Made by a program: the position numbers and the translations under genes
The notes under the pieces: generated by a model
Seen by the model: the letters and a program-made list of their open reading frames with translations, nothing else
Told to the model about the DNA's origin: nothing
Database searches by the model: none
Part shown: positions 1 to 8,149 of the stretch, one piece after another
Layout of the letters: every line of letters starts with the position of its first letter
Numbering within the stretch: the stretch's first letter is position 1
IMG/VR virus record: IMGVR_UViG_3300048597_000628
Coordinates: 1-27,851 of that record
Length of the DNA stretch: 27,851 bases
Reading direction: 5' to 3' (one strand)
From: a virus

Positions 1-240
1 TCAGTCGCGCATCCAGCGGTCGAGACGGCGGTCAAGAGTAGCATCGCTATCCGTTTGAACGTCATGTCGAATCTCCGAAGATGTGGTGGTTGCTTTGGCC
101 TTTGCAGCCTGGCGTTTGGCTTGCCAGGCGGCTTTGCCGGCAGCCCGGCCTTTGAGCCAGGCGACCCCCAGGGCTGCGAACACGGCGCCGACGAGAGATA
201 GCCAACGGCCGATCGGTGAGAGGATCCAGGCCAGCATCAT
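1..240 (-). CDS. small membrane protein, Rz-like spanin candidate
   Basis: This 79-aa protein follows the endolysin with an ATGA overlap (start ATG at 238-240, endolysin stop at 237-239), so it is probably translated by coupling; its TGA stop is the first three bases of the window. One hydrophobic segment spans about residues 10-30. It is followed by an Ala/Lys/Arg-rich helical stretch (about 31-50) and a charged tail ending RLDRWMRD. An N-terminal anchor plus a charged helical periplasmic part, directly after the endolysin, is the layout of an inner-membrane spanin (Rz type), which helps disrupt the outer membrane at lysis. No embedded Rz1-like lipoprotein was identified. The spanin role is inferred from topology and position; a plain small membrane protein is the alternative. 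Confidence 0.55.
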   Translation of the reverse strand: MMLAWILSPIGRWLSLVGAVFAALGVAWLKGRAAGKAAWQAKRQAAKAKATTTSSEIRHDVQTDSDATLDRRLDRWMRD

Positions 241-965
241 GCCCCCTGCTCCAGGAGTCGCTGACGGCGCCAGACCCAGATGGCCACCGAAGCCGCAATG
301 ACGATGAGCGCTGCAATGAATGCCGGCCTGCCGAGGGACTCGGAGAGTACCGGCATGATGCCGACACCTTCCCGGATCACCGGCATGGCTTCTCCGGCAG
401 CTGCGATTGCACCGGCGCCACCGGCGATGATCGCGGCATTGGCCTCCTTCGAGCGGGTGATGGGCTTCGGCGGCTGGGGAAGATCGGGTGAGGCGCGAGT
501 TTCGACAGGATCGACAGACCTGGGCAGCCCTCGCCAGAGCGCCGCTTCCGCGCGACGGCGTCGGACGAGACCGGGGAGCTCCTTGCCGTCAGCCCTGGTC
601 CATTTCATGAGTTCGGCAGGCACAGCGTCGAAAGCCCCGGCATTCACACGCTTCAGCAGCGTCGACCGTCGCAGGGCGGCAATGCCGCAATTGAAGGCAA
701 AAGACACCAGGGTATCGAACTGGTTACCGGTCAATGGTACCTTCACTATGGAGGAGATGGCGTTTTCGAACTGCGCCAGGTCCTGCTTCAGGATCGCCTC
801 GGCCTCTTCCCTCGAGATCCGCATGCCTTCCCGTACTTCTGGAGATCCGGCCGTACTGGTATGGCCATAGCCAATGGTCCAGACCCCGGCCGGGCAGCGA
901 TAGGACTTCAGCCTCAGGCCCTCAAATTGCTGGATCAGCTTCAGGCCAGCCTCACTGGTATTCAT
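237..965 (-). CDS. GH24 (T4-type) endolysin with C-terminal membrane segment
   Basis: Phage muramidase that cuts peptidoglycan at lysis. I chose the ATG at 963-965 (242 aa) because GAGGAAG lies 6-7 bases upstream; a TTG at 978-980 would add five residues but lies inside that ribosome-binding site. The GH24 catalytic pattern E-x8-(D/C)-x5-T is present as Glu15, Cys24 and Thr30, within the motif CPAGVWTIGYGHT. The Cys-for-Asp variant is known in this family. The lysozyme domain ends near residue 150. A Pro-rich linker follows, then an Ala/Gly-rich hydrophobic stretch (about 178-195) and a clear membrane helix (FIAALIVIAASVAIWVW) close to the C-terminus. The helix could tether the enzyme or act like a holin. 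The downstream spanin-like gene overlaps its stop by ATGA, and the DUF6127 gene lies just upstream. Confidence 0.92.
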   Translation of the reverse strand: MNTSEAGLKLIQQFEGLRLKSYRCPAGVWTIGYGHTSTAGSPEVREGMRISREEAEAILKQDLAQFENAISSIVKVPLTGNQFDTLVSFAFNCGIAALRRSTLLKRVNAGAFDAVPAELMKWTRADGKELPGLVRRRRAEAALWRGLPRSVDPVETRASPDLPQPPKPITRSKEANAAIIAGGAGAIAAAGEAMPVIREGVGIMPVLSESLGRPAFIAALIVIAASVAIWVWRRQRLLEQGA

Positions 966-976
966 GTTCAACTTCC

Positions 977-1225
977 TCAATTGTTACGATTGGTGAAATG
1001 CATCCAGGCACCGGCCGCGAGGGCAAACAGGATGGCGCTGGTGATAATGCGGGCGATGGTCTGGGTGACGGTGCGCTTGGTGTCGCGCCAGGTTTCGAGC
1101 AGGCCACGGAGTTCCTGCACGTCCTTGCCGGCGTCTTCGTCATGGAGGCCGACATTGGCGAGGGCGCGCCTGGCGCCGGCTTCGGCGGCGCGCTCTATGA
1201 GCGCCTGGAGTTCAGGTTCTGTCAT
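977..1225 (-). CDS. DUF6127-like membrane protein of the lysis region
   Basis: An 82-aa protein starting at the ATG at 1223-1225 (MTEPELQALIERAAEAGARR). An upstream in-frame ATG exists, but the extra 30 residues look non-coding. The N-terminal half is an amphipathic, Ala/Glu/Arg-rich helix. A short charged section (GLHDEDAGKDVQELRGLLETW) has the look of the DUF6127 family as I remember it, and a single hydrophobic helix follows near the C-terminus (about residues 56-75). The endolysin ribosome-binding site overlaps its stop codon. Position immediately before the endolysin makes a holin or lysis-accessory role plausible, but this is inference; DUF6127 has no established function that I know of. 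Confidence 0.7.
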   Translation of the reverse strand: MTEPELQALIERAAEAGARRALANVGLHDEDAGKDVQELRGLLETWRDTKRTVTQTIARIITSAILFALAAGAWMHFTNRNN

Positions 1226-1387
1226 TTGGGGGGACTCTCTTGAAGGAATTGCATTCGGTGCCGGCCGCAGGGCCAAACCCTGGACATCACGTGCGCAATC
1301 GATGTCGTGGCACATGGTGGATGTGCAGGCTGGGCAGGTTCGGGATGCACCGTAGTGGCGATTGGGGACACGCCACGAAAATGCCGG

Positions 1388-2305
1388 CTACGCGTCTGCC
1401 AGCATCCCCCAGAAATCCCATTGGTTGTCGCCAAGGTACTTTAGCGTCACGACCGCACCCTGGCCGCGGGAGGCCAAGCTGAAGCCAGCGACCCCGTTTA
1501 GCGTGACGCCGGTGTCTTCGAGTAAGACGATCTGCCCTAAGGTCGTTCCCTGCCGGAAGTGAATCTCGCCGCCGACCGGAAAGGTGCTGCCGAAAGCCGG
1601 CACATAGACTGAGACGGCACCGTCGCCATAGGTGACGCGAACATAGGTGCCGGCCCAGGCGGCATCGATCTCGGTGATGGCACTGTCAATCTCTGGCCCC
1701 AGCGGCACGTAGGGTGCCGGCTCCACCATGAGGGCCTCGTAGACAGGAGCGCCCTCAATCTCCTTGGCAGGATCGAAGGATTCCGCTGCTCCCGTCGTAT
1801 GCGGGATCTTCACCAGCCAGACGCCGGAGCCCAACACCCGGATGACATCGTAGTAGGCATAGGCCGTGGCTGTCGCATAGATCCCGCGCCACAACATGCC
1901 CTGCGGCCTTGAGATCAGCAGCTGGTAGACGGGCTCGCCACTGATCACGAGGTTCGGATCGAAGCTGGCGCCGCTCGTATGCTGCAGCCTCACCACATAG
2001 GCCGCGTTGTCGTGGGTGACGACGTCATTCCTTGTATAGAGTGTCTCTGCCGCCCAACTCCCCCGCGCGTTGAAGGCCGCGACCGGCAGCAACAACGGCC
2101 CGATGGCGCTGCCATCTGACAAGTGCACCGTGAAGGTCGAACCGGTCGAAGTGACATTTGCAATGCTAATGGCTTCCGGCGGAGTATCCTCGAGCGCCGA
2201 TACCCGCTGATCCAGCCCATGGAAGTTGCCGTCGACCTGCTCAGCTAACAGATCCTCGGCGATCCCCGACCCCCAGGGACCGGACGTGCGATAGACGAGT
2301 GGCAT
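1388..2305 (-). CDS. distal tail fibre / receptor-binding candidate with two internal repeats
   Basis: A 305-aa protein that is the last structural gene before the lysis cassette, where siphoviruses usually encode receptor-binding or tail-tip fibres. The start is the ATG at 2303-2305, with AGGA 8 bases upstream. The N-terminus (about 1-40) is a short helical attachment-like region containing AEQVDGNFHGLDQRV, a pattern I associate with tail fibre N-termini. Two diverged repeats of about 57 residues follow (about 78-134 and 138-196). Each reads roughly G-x-W/Y, an aromatic-rich part with D-V-V/I, then H-T-(S/T)-G-A, S-F-D-P and P-V-Y-x-L. The C-terminal part (about 200-305) is Gly/Val-rich and looks beta-stranded. 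The repeats resemble small carbohydrate-binding modules, but the ligand is unknown. No enzymatic motif is seen. Confidence 0.65.
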   Translation of the reverse strand: MPLVYRTSGPWGSGIAEDLLAEQVDGNFHGLDQRVSALEDTPPEAISIANVTSTGSTFTVHLSDGSAIGPLLLPVAAFNARGSWAAETLYTRNDVVTHDNAAYVVRLQHTSGASFDPNLVISGEPVYQLLISRPQGMLWRGIYATATAYAYYDVIRVLGSGVWLVKIPHTTGAAESFDPAKEIEGAPVYEALMVEPAPYVPLGPEIDSAITEIDAAWAGTYVRVTYGDGAVSVYVPAFGSTFPVGGEIHFRQGTTLGQIVLLEDTGVTLNGVAGFSLASRGQGAVVTLKYLGDNQWDFWGMLADA

Positions 2306-2319
2306 TCTGGATGTCCTGA

Positions 2320-2826
2320 CTATGCGACGGTGAATCTGCCGGTGCGAAGATCGAATTCGACCTCAGCAAGTGTCTCGGGACTACTCGACGCAATCATCCG
2401 GGAGACCTCATACCGCTGCCGCTCTTCGCCATAGGTGAAGGGCGGCCTGCTCTTGATGTAGCTGACGACCGTCAGGAACACCTGTCCCTCATAGGCGTCG
2501 GTCTCGTCCCAGTAGGCGGCACAGGTGACGGTGACTTTTCCCAGACCGGTCGTGGTCCGGACCTCCCGGCCCCAGACCTCGACGGTTTCGGCACTGCCAA
2601 CGTCCCCGCTCCAGATGATGACGGAACGGCCTTCGTTGTAGATGCTGTCGCTCGCCCCAGACCCCACGGGGTCGAAGCTCCCGACCGTTGTCACCGTGTC
2701 GAGGTCGCGCGAGTCCGCCCCCGACCAGATGTAATCGATGACCAGAAGCGCCCTGAGGTCCCAGTTCACCTCTGTAACCTCCTGGAAGGGATCGAGTTGG
2801 ACAGGATCATTCTCCGAGCCTGGCAT
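2320..2826 (-). CDS. phage structural protein of unknown function (tail-tip region)
   Basis: A 168-aa protein starting at the ATG at 2824-2826, with GAGAG about 8 bases upstream. The fibre gene follows with its ribosome-binding site just behind the TAG stop. The sequence is acidic and rich in Ser, Thr, Val and aromatic residues with no predicted membrane segment, and it reads as mostly beta strands. Seen between the hub-like gene block and the fibre gene, it is most simply a tail-tip or baseplate accessory protein. I do not recognise a named family. Confidence 0.7.
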   Translation of the reverse strand: MPGSENDPVQLDPFQEVTEVNWDLRALLVIDYIWSGADSRDLDTVTTVGSFDPVGSGASDSIYNEGRSVIIWSGDVGSAETVEVWGREVRTTTGLGKVTVTCAAYWDETDAYEGQVFLTVVSYIKSRPPFTYGEERQRYEVSRMIASSSPETLAEVEFDLRTGRFTVA

Positions 2827-2836
2827 GATCTATCTC

Positions 2837-3205
2837 TCACCAGCTCAGCTTGAAGGTCCGCTGCACCCCATTCTCGCTCGACGAGAAGGTGATGGTCTTG
2901 ATGCGGGTCACCATCACGTAGATCTCAGGGTCATCGGGGTTTTCGACCCGGATGTCCTCGGTCTCCCGGCTCACCTCGTCATAGGTGATGGTCTGTTCTT
3001 CCGGTTCAGGATCGTCCGGTTCCTCGTCATCCTCGTCAAAGGTGATGAAGTTCCAGGGCACAGGCTCCGGCGTCGTCCCGCCGGTGCCCCAGCGCACATT
3101 GGCTTCGAGGTCCTCATTCTCGGGCGGCACCCGCGAGATCCGCTTCTGCAGACGCCGCTCGGAGGCCCCCTCGAACAGGGCATAGGACAGGACTGGAATC
3201 GGCAT
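2837..3205 (-). CDS. small acidic phage tail protein, unknown function
   Basis: A 122-aa protein. I chose the ATG at 3203-3205 (MPIPVLSYALFEGASERRLQ) because GTGAGG lies about 11 bases upstream and overlaps the stop of the hub gene; a longer reading would run into the hub gene by about 80 bases. The centre is strikingly acidic (FDEDDEEPDDPEPEEQ), and the C-terminal 35 residues look beta-stranded (VMVTRIKTITFSSS). The acidic run suggests an ion-binding or interaction linker, but that is only a guess. It sits in the coupled tail-tip gene series. I do not recognise the family. Confidence 0.7.
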   Translation of the reverse strand: MPIPVLSYALFEGASERRLQKRISRVPPENEDLEANVRWGTGGTTPEPVPWNFITFDEDDEEPDDPEPEEQTITYDEVSRETEDIRVENPDDPEIYVMVTRIKTITFSSSENGVQRTFKLSW

Positions 3206-3218
3206 GATGAAGCGAACC

Positions 3219-4907
3219 TCACGGAGCTTCGAGATCAATGGTCTTCGAGACAGCGACGGGCTGGACGGCAAGCCGATAGTCGGTCTGGAAGGGGCCACCT
3301 TTCAGGGGCTTCAGCGTCAGGTCGATCTGGGTCGGCGTCCGTGACAAGGCTGCCGCTGCCGCCGTCACCGATCCCCAGTCGAGGTTGACGACCTGCCACT
3401 GGTCACCGAAGTCATTATATAATGACAACGCGTCGATCACGGTCTCCGGCGCCATGTTGAAGAAGTCGGTGCCATCATAGCCGTCCCCGACTATTGCAGG
3501 CGGGGAATAGACCACGTCACTGGTCACAAAGCCGATCTGGCCTCCATCGGTCTTCTGATACCCCGGTGTCACGTACCCCTCGGCCCAGACCGGATCGCCG
3601 GCTACGGGCGCAACATTGCTACCCTTACCGATGGTGCATCCCATGACAATGCGGGTGCCGGATTGACCGGTATCGCCATTGAGATAGAGCGTGTAACCCG
3701 CAACCTTGCCGATGGCCGCGCCACCCGGAAGCCGGGGATCGGCAATCGACACATTCTTCCGGCAGGACAGGCCAAGGCCATGCTCAAGGGTGGTCTCGAC
3801 AGTGATCTCGACGGCGCGGGCTCGCGACAGAAGCTGGGCGCGGGCCAGGGCCACCAGGTAGGAGATGCTCTTCAACCCTCGGTCGGTCGGAAAGAAGGAC
3901 CGTCGGCGAACATCGCGAATGGGCGCCAGGCCTCCGGGATCGATTGGCTGATCGAGGTCTTCAGACTGAAGGGCAATGGTGATTGTCTCTTCATCCGTCG
4001 CGTCACTCAGTATCTCTTGGGTGTCGGCCGATACCTCGAAGGCAAGTGTTTCGACCAGCGTGCGCTCGACCTCGTACTTGACGCTGGTGGATTGAACCAG
4101 CGTGATGGCCGGCCACTTGATGTACTGACCGGTGATGGTCTTGGTTGTGTAATACTGGATGCCGAAAGCCGGAACATTGGCCTCGCAGCGGCAGGGACCG
4201 AAGGTCCAGCCGGCACCGATCGCATCGCCTTCCTTGGGCCAATCGTCCAGCAAGCCTTGCGACGTCAGGCTCTTGACCTTCTTGTCATCAAACAGCCGGG
4301 CAATGTCCTTGCTGATGTCGACGATGCCACTGGCAACTTGCGTCCACTGGCAGGTCGCCTCGATCCGCACCCTCCGCGCCGGCGGTCCCCTGTAGGCAAT
4401 CGAGATCCCGTCGACGAAGATGTTACCGCCGAGATCGATGGTGCCGTCTTCGCCCGCATTGAGGTCGGTCGTCGTCACCGAATGCGTGACACGATCCGTG
4501 TGCCAGAGCATGGGACGGGCTTCCAGCACGACATCCGGGTCCTCCCGCATCTCACCGGCAATCCACAAGGGATCGTAGAAGGGAAAGACCCGCATGCCCG
4601 CGGCAACCGTCTTCTTGCGGGCGTCGAAGTCGGAAGGCCGGGCCACAAAGTTCAGGGTGATGACCTCCTCACGGATGTTGGTCGGGATCCCGACCATGCG
4701 GCCATGGAACAGCGCCACACCATCCTTGCCGAACCAACACCAGCGCTTGCGCCCTGGTTTGAGCAGGCCAATCCTCGGATTGCGGATCTCCACGTTGAGG
4801 GTTGCGAACTCACCTTCCAGATGCGACAGCTCGAAAGCAAAGACAAATTCGTCGACTCGGTCGACGAAGGCATCGCCGCCATCGACCCAGGCAAAGGAGA
4901 AGGCCAT
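3219..4907 (-). CDS. tail-tip / baseplate hub-like protein
   Basis: A 562-aa protein. The start is the ATG at 4905-4907, preceded by a perfect AGGAGG seven bases upstream that overlaps the end of the preceding gene; a TTG two codons earlier is too close to it. The N-terminal 90 residues (for example ELSHLEGEFATLNVEIRNP and GKDGVALFHGRMVGIP) resemble the first beta domain of tail hub proteins (gp27/gpD/VgrG-like). The middle is mixed, and around residue 380 there is a second hub-like section (AVEITVETTLEHGLGLSCRK). Lying two genes after the tape measure, it occupies the place of the distal hub/tip that caps the tube and carries the fibres. The exact family is not certain. Long antisense open frames on the plus strand here are treated as shadows. 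Confidence 0.75.
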   Translation of the reverse strand: MAFSFAWVDGGDAFVDRVDEFVFAFELSHLEGEFATLNVEIRNPRIGLLKPGRKRWCWFGKDGVALFHGRMVGIPTNIREEVITLNFVARPSDFDARKKTVAAGMRVFPFYDPLWIAGEMREDPDVVLEARPMLWHTDRVTHSVTTTDLNAGEDGTIDLGGNIFVDGISIAYRGPPARRVRIEATCQWTQVASGIVDISKDIARLFDDKKVKSLTSQGLLDDWPKEGDAIGAGWTFGPCRCEANVPAFGIQYYTTKTITGQYIKWPAITLVQSTSVKYEVERTLVETLAFEVSADTQEILSDATDEETITIALQSEDLDQPIDPGGLAPIRDVRRRSFFPTDRGLKSISYLVALARAQLLSRARAVEITVETTLEHGLGLSCRKNVSIADPRLPGGAAIGKVAGYTLYLNGDTGQSGTRIVMGCTIGKGSNVAPVAGDPVWAEGYVTPGYQKTDGGQIGFVTSDVVYSPPAIVGDGYDGTDFFNMAPETVIDALSLYNDFGDQWQVVNLDWGSVTAAAAALSRTPTQIDLTLKPLKGGPFQTDYRLAVQPVAVSKTIDLEAP

Positions 4908-4909
4908 GG

Positions 4910-5338
4910 TCAAACCTCCTCGAGCTCGAGCGTCCAGCTGGTGGCTGCCCCGTACTCATCCTTCTCCATCGTGAACCCCACGATCTGCATGATGAGTTGC
5001 GGGCGATAGAAGATGAAGCTCCCCTCGTTTCGTTGCGAACCTGCGACGACAGGCTTCGTCGGCGTGTCCGTGGACGGACAGCAGAGTTCGGCCACGCAGC
5101 TCACGGTCAAGACCTGCCCCGGCCAGATGCCATCAAGCGCCGGTGCCTGCTGGTCGCTGCAGCGGATGATCGAGCGGTACTTGCGGAACTGCACCTGCGA
5201 CAGGTCGACCAGCGAGCCATTGACCGTGCGCCGCTGGCTGCCAGCAGCCTCGATCGGTTGCAGAGTCTGAGTGAGACCGCGAGCCGAATAGGATGGCACG
5301 CCGATGCCAGCAAGGACGAGGACAGATTCGCTGGACAT
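4910..5338 (-). CDS. phage tail protein (distal tail candidate)
   Basis: A 142-aa protein starting at the ATG at 5336-5338, four bases after the tape-measure stop. The sequence has a predicted beta-rich core with several cysteines (SIIRCSDQQAPALDG, LTVSCVAELCCP) and ends in a strand pair (TSWTLELEEV). In siphoviruses the gene straight after the tape measure usually encodes the distal tail protein or a minor tail-tip protein that joins tube to hub. That assignment rests on position; I recall similar unnamed proteins from rhizobial phages but no named family. Its tail carries the ribosome-binding site of the hub gene. Confidence 0.7.
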   Translation of the reverse strand: MSSESVLVLAGIGVPSYSARGLTQTLQPIEAAGSQRRTVNGSLVDLSQVQFRKYRSIIRCSDQQAPALDGIWPGQVLTVSCVAELCCPSTDTPTKPVVAGSQRNEGSFIFYRPQLIMQIVGFTMEKDEYGAATSWTLELEEV

Positions 5339-5341
5339 GAC

Positions 5342-8149
5342 TCAGGCCCCGTACCAGCCGGGCTTTCGACCGAGTGTTTTTGTCCTGCGGGCCGTTGCAA
5401 AGCGAACCAGTCGCTCAGCCGTTTCATCGGGCGCGAAGAGATCGGCGAAGCGCTCGTTGCCAATGACGAGATCGAAACTCTTGCCTGGAAGCGAACTTCT
5501 GCCCGCCGTCGGGATAGCAGGCGCCAGAATGGGCCGCGGCGGCAGCATCGAACGATTGAATCCCTCGACCAGCCCACCAAGCGCAAACTTCGGGACATTG
5601 TTCATCCGCGATGGATTCATGCGAAGACCATTGATCGCCCGCAGGAAGTCAACGCCATATTGTCTTACGGCAGCGGCGCGCACCACGAACTCACCTCTGG
5701 ACAGGTAAGCCGGAATGCTGTCGGAGGTCGACGTCCCAGGCCCCGAGACATAGCCACCGCGGGCAAAGCCGTCGCCATCACTGCCACCGCTACCCTGTGC
5801 CCGAAGCCGGGCTGCCTCAGCAATGGCTCGACGGATTGAAGCCAGGATGGCCGCAATCGCACGCTCGATGCTTGCTGCTGCCCGGCCAACGGCTTCGGCC
5901 ACGCCTGCAAATCCTGCCTCCGCGATGGCCCGGATCCCCTGCATGATCTGCTCGATCTGAGCAGATGTCTCGACAAAGGGCTGGACGAGCGCTGCAGCGA
6001 CCGCTGCGGCACTCTCGATGTCGCCGGCAATCTGGGCTGCACGCGCGATTGCTGCCCGGATCGCCTCGGCACTGGCAACGACAGCCTGGGTCGCACCCGA
6101 CCAGGCCTGCAGCACAAGATCCGCAAGACCCGGCAGAACCGTGGTCGCACCACTGACAATCCCGTCCCAAATCGGCTGGATTGTTGCGGCAACCGCGGTG
6201 GCTGCCTCGGTGATTGCCGCCCACGTTTGCGAGGCGGCCGCGAAGAGTCCGTCCCGCGCCAGACTGACCGTCTCGGTGATACCGGCCCAGACGCCGGTGA
6301 CAACCATGATCAGCGCCGACCGGGCGTCTGATACAACAGTCGTGACACCGATCCAGACATCACGCCAGGCTGTCGTAAGTCCCGTCCATGCCGTCTGTGA
6401 CGCGGTCGTGAGGCCGGTCCAGACATCCGAGACGACTGTCACCAGACCGCCGAGCGCCGTCTCGGCAATGAGGGTGAGGCCATCCCAGATATCGGAGAAG
6501 ATCGTCGTCAACCCGCTGAGCGCTGCCGATGCTCCCGCCACGATCTCGTCCCAGAAGCCATAGATCAGAGCGCCAAGCGCAATCACCCCTACTGCGATCA
6601 ATCCCTGCGGTGAGAAGAAGGCCGCCAGCATCGGTAGCATGCGCAGTACGGTGCCAATGCCACTGGCAATCACCGGGAACAGCCGGGAGAGCACGGTACC
6701 CACAGGCCCGATCAGCCTCAGGGCATTGACGAAGAGCATGAAAGACTGGGCTCCAACCTTGACCACCGCAAACAGCAGTCGGAAGATGCCAAGCAGCTTC
6801 AGGATTGTCGCCCCGACGAGGAGCTGATCGCCGGTCAGCGCCGTGCCGAAGAGCGTGTTGAAGGCTGAAGCGACCAGCCCCGCCTGATCGCGGATCACCT
6901 GGAAGGCCGGGATGAGCACATTGACGAAGGTATCCCTGACCGCCAGGGCCGCATCGCGGAGGTCGAGCAGCCATTTATTGGAAACGGAATCATCCGGCGC
7001 CTGCGACAGGATGCTGACCAGGTCGACAATAATCGAGGACAGGCTCGATGCCAGTTGCTGCAGGACCGCACTGATTCGGTCCGAATTGGTCGCCAGGGCA
7101 TTCAGGATCGCATCGGTTGCCTGGATGATGGCAGGTGCCACAAGGGTTGCGAACTTGTTGGCATATTGCTCGAACAGGAAGCCGACGAAGGCCAGTTCAT
7201 CGGCGGCACGGCCCGCAATGGACGTTGCCTCATTGGTGGCCGTCAACCCCAGGGCCTCGATCTGTTTCTGGTACTTCTCGATGCCTTTCGCACCCAGATT
7301 GAGAAACGGAATCAGCTTGGGGCCAATCCGCTTGCCGAAGAGCTCGACCGACAATTGGGTCTTCTGTGCGCCATCTTCCATGCTGGCAAACTGGGTGGCC
7401 ACCGCCCGGAAGGCATCGACGGGCAGGATCTCTTGGCCGGGCTTCAACCCGACGTTTTTCAGGATGCGCGAGAGCGTCCGAGCACTTTCCGAGAGCTTGG
7501 CCGTCTCGCCAGCCCCCTGGCGAACAACCTGGCCATAATTGCTGAAGCCAGAGATGACCTTGACGGTGCTGCTCCCGGCCTCATCCATCGAACTCGAAAA
7601 CCGGACATTGCCGGATGTCGCCTTGGCCGTCGTACCTTGAAGCTCCTTCAGGGCCTCCCCGATGCTGATGAATCCTCGGCTGAGTGTCCCACTATCGATG
7701 CCGGAGGCCGTTGCTGCCGCCTGGAAGGTCTGGAGCTGGGTGACGGTGACGCCGAGGCTTGAGGCGAGATCGCCCAGGTCATCGACCCGGTTCAGGCTGT
7801 TCCGGATGAAGGCGCCCGCCGCAAAGGCGGCCCCCGTCACGGCCGCTGCAAAGATCGTGACCCTGGCCGAGGTCGACGCAAAGGCGCTGCCAACATCGGA
7901 AAGGCCACGGGTGAGCCCCGCAAAGCTCGTCGCCACCCGGCCACCGGCCGTTCGGAGATCGGCGAAGGACGTCCGGAGTCTGCCGAACTGCGCTGCAAAA
8001 TTGTTCCCGATATTGACCCGGCCAAAGGCCTGCTCGAGCTTCCGGGCCGAGCGCTCGCCTTCCTCGCCGAGGCTCCGGAACTGGCGCAGGATCTCGTCGC
8101 CACCCTCGAGGCGGATCGACTGGTTGATGACATTGCGACCGCTGGCCAT
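5342..8149 (-). CDS. tail length tape measure protein
   Basis: A 935-aa protein that sets tail length and is ejected ahead of the DNA. The ATG start at 8147-8149 overlaps the previous stop by ATGA; a TTG one codon earlier is possible. The N-terminal part is charged and helical, and a small membrane-like segment lies near residues 98-115. A long hydrophobic block (about 445-535) is typical of tape measures that insert into the host membrane. Next come ten consecutive 11-residue repeats (about 543-652), then Ala-rich helices. Near residue 800 is the motif GGYVSGPGTSTSDSIPAYLS followed by RGEFVVRA, which recurs near the C-terminus of many tape measures. At about 0.15 nm per residue the length predicts a tail of roughly 140 nm, which is an estimate from the family rule. 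Confidence 0.95.
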   Translation of the reverse strand: MASGRNVINQSIRLEGGDEILRQFRSLGEEGERSARKLEQAFGRVNIGNNFAAQFGRLRTSFADLRTAGGRVATSFAGLTRGLSDVGSAFASTSARVTIFAAAVTGAAFAAGAFIRNSLNRVDDLGDLASSLGVTVTQLQTFQAAATASGIDSGTLSRGFISIGEALKELQGTTAKATSGNVRFSSSMDEAGSSTVKVISGFSNYGQVVRQGAGETAKLSESARTLSRILKNVGLKPGQEILPVDAFRAVATQFASMEDGAQKTQLSVELFGKRIGPKLIPFLNLGAKGIEKYQKQIEALGLTATNEATSIAGRAADELAFVGFLFEQYANKFATLVAPAIIQATDAILNALATNSDRISAVLQQLASSLSSIIVDLVSILSQAPDDSVSNKWLLDLRDAALAVRDTFVNVLIPAFQVIRDQAGLVASAFNTLFGTALTGDQLLVGATILKLLGIFRLLFAVVKVGAQSFMLFVNALRLIGPVGTVLSRLFPVIASGIGTVLRMLPMLAAFFSPQGLIAVGVIALGALIYGFWDEIVAGASAALSGLTTIFSDIWDGLTLIAETALGGLVTVVSDVWTGLTTASQTAWTGLTTAWRDVWIGVTTVVSDARSALIMVVTGVWAGITETVSLARDGLFAAASQTWAAITEAATAVAATIQPIWDGIVSGATTVLPGLADLVLQAWSGATQAVVASAEAIRAAIARAAQIAGDIESAAAVAAALVQPFVETSAQIEQIMQGIRAIAEAGFAGVAEAVGRAAASIERAIAAILASIRRAIAEAARLRAQGSGGSDGDGFARGGYVSGPGTSTSDSIPAYLSRGEFVVRAAAVRQYGVDFLRAINGLRMNPSRMNNVPKFALGGLVEGFNRSMLPPRPILAPAIPTAGRSSLPGKSFDLVIGNERFADLFAPDETAERLVRFATARRTKTLGRKPGWYGA
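6194..6523 (-). repeat. ten tandem 11-residue repeats inside the tape measure
   Basis: The protein can be cut exactly every 11 residues for ten units. Examples are ALSGLTTIFSD, IWDGLTLIAET, VWTGLTTASQT, AWTGLTTAWRD, VWIGVTTVVSD and TWAAITEAATA. A Trp recurs at position 2 and a G/A-(L/I/V)-T pattern at positions 4-6. Regular 11-residue spacing of aromatic residues is a known property of some tape measures and fits a helical rod. Confidence 0.85.

Noticed and set aside
3663-5009. 448-aa open frame on the plus strand, with a further 345-aa frame at 4802-5839
   Set aside because: Both are antisense to the hub, distal tail and tape-measure genes. Their sequences have no domain-like pattern, and GC-rich coding DNA commonly leaves long antisense frames.
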